From Actinomycetota bacterium (lineage in GTDB: Bacteria > Actinomycetota > Actinomycetes > S36-B12 > UBA5976), in assembly GCA_947476765.1 (NCBI GenBank), contig CANJRK010000045.1:1-6849 (forward strand): DNA of 6,849 bases, read 5' to 3'. Every line of letters starts with the position of its first letter. Within the stretch, counting starts at the first letter, position 1. This document shows positions 6,581-6,849 of this stretch, one piece after another. A model generated the notes under the pieces. The model was not told the DNA's origin. It searched no databases and worked only from the letters and a program-made list of their open reading frames with translations. The translations under genes were made by a program, and so were the position numbers.

Positions 6581-6849
6581 GTGTCTAAGCGCGGATGGAT
6601 CCTATTTGTCGCGCTAGGAATCATATGGGGCACGCCTTACTTATTCATTCGAATTGCGGTTGCCGACCTATCTCCTGCCATTGTGGTTTTTAGCCGAGTA
6701 ATAATTGCGGCTGCGTTACTTTTACCAATTGCCATCCACCAGGGGCATGAGCGGACCTTGCGAACCCATTGGAAAGGCATCCTGACATTTGCCGTAATTG
6801 AAATGTGCATTCCATTTGGCGCACTTGGTGTTGCTGAGAAGGAAATTTC
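6581..6849 (+). CDS. EamA/DMT-superfamily membrane transporter (partial, 5' end)
   Basis: Divergent from leuS and cut by the right edge after 89 codons. The reading from GTG at 6581 begins (V/M)SKRGWILFVALGIIWGTPY. It matches the first EamA repeat: a helix at about residues 6-24 with the family's IWGTPYLFIR motif, a second at about 32-52 (SPAIVVFSRVIIAAALLLP), a basic loop (HERTLRTHWKG), and a third at about 68-84 (PFGALG), followed by AEKEI at the break, like the E-x-x-I/V segment where these proteins enter helix 4. Family members usually have ten helices and export or import small metabolites; the substrate cannot be told from this fragment. An in-frame ATG at 6533 would add 16 residues (MIPKNTGKWLESRIGI) but would overlap the leuS start codon and precede the proposed promoter, so GTG is preferred. 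The family call is strong; the start is moderately sure. Confidence 0.85.
   Translation, partial: MSKRGWILFVALGIIWGTPYLFIRIAVADLSPAIVVFSRVIIAAALLLPIAIHQGHERTLRTHWKGILTFAVIEMCIPFGALGVAEKEI

Noticed and set aside
6535..6633. N-terminal extension of LeuRS by 33 codons to an upstream ATG at 6633.
   Set aside because: The extra residues have no LeuRS resemblance, overlap the divergent transporter gene, and lie upstream of the proposed leuS -10. The ATG at 6534 fits better.

Overview
The window looks like an ordinary housekeeping stretch of an actinobacterial (Actinomycetota) chromosome. GC content is slightly below 50% (my count on two sampled lines gave 45% and 50%) and genes are packed with almost no spacing. 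The gene order leuS, DegV-family, comEA, comEC and then probably holA matches the order I remember from actinobacteria, where comEC is followed by holA and rpsT. Moderate GC and compactness would suit a streamlined free-living lineage such as the freshwater acI/Nanopelagicales group. That placement is inference from style and was not tested by any search.

Layout, left to right: (1) 1-63, minus strand, the first 21 codons of a gene running off the left edge, probably holA. (2) 90-2450, minus, comEC, complete, with its membrane channel and metallo-beta-lactamase-like domains. (3) 2451-3155, minus, comEA, complete, with membrane anchor, SLBB and helix-hairpin-helix DNA-binding regions. (4) 3217-4053, minus, a complete DegV-family (FakB-like) fatty-acid-binding protein. 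(5) 4057-6534, minus, complete leuS with intact synthetic and editing motifs. (6) 6581-6849, plus, the first 89 codons of an EamA/DMT-family membrane transporter cut by the right edge. Coding capacity is nearly saturated. The largest gap is the 61 bases between comEA and the DegV gene (40 if comEA uses its upstream GTG), and no stretch over 300 bases lacks a gene.

The five minus-strand genes read in one direction with gaps of 26, 0, about 61 and 3 bases, so they could be co-transcribed from leuS downwards. The products split into translation (LeuRS), lipid handling (DegV/FakB-like), DNA uptake (ComEA binds incoming double-stranded DNA outside the membrane, ComEC carries one strand across) and replication (HolA, clamp-loader delta). 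The grouping is probably positional rather than one pathway.

The most distinctive signal is at the gene starts. None of the six has a good Shine-Dalgarno sequence. At leuS, the transporter and comEA, a TANNNT -10-like hexamer sits 7-8 bases before the start codon, the arrangement expected of leaderless mRNAs. The leuS and transporter promoters are divergent and so close that each -35 position falls on the other's -10. I saw no RNA gene, mobile element, CRISPR array, long repeat or convincing terminator, and no undescribed multi-gene system.
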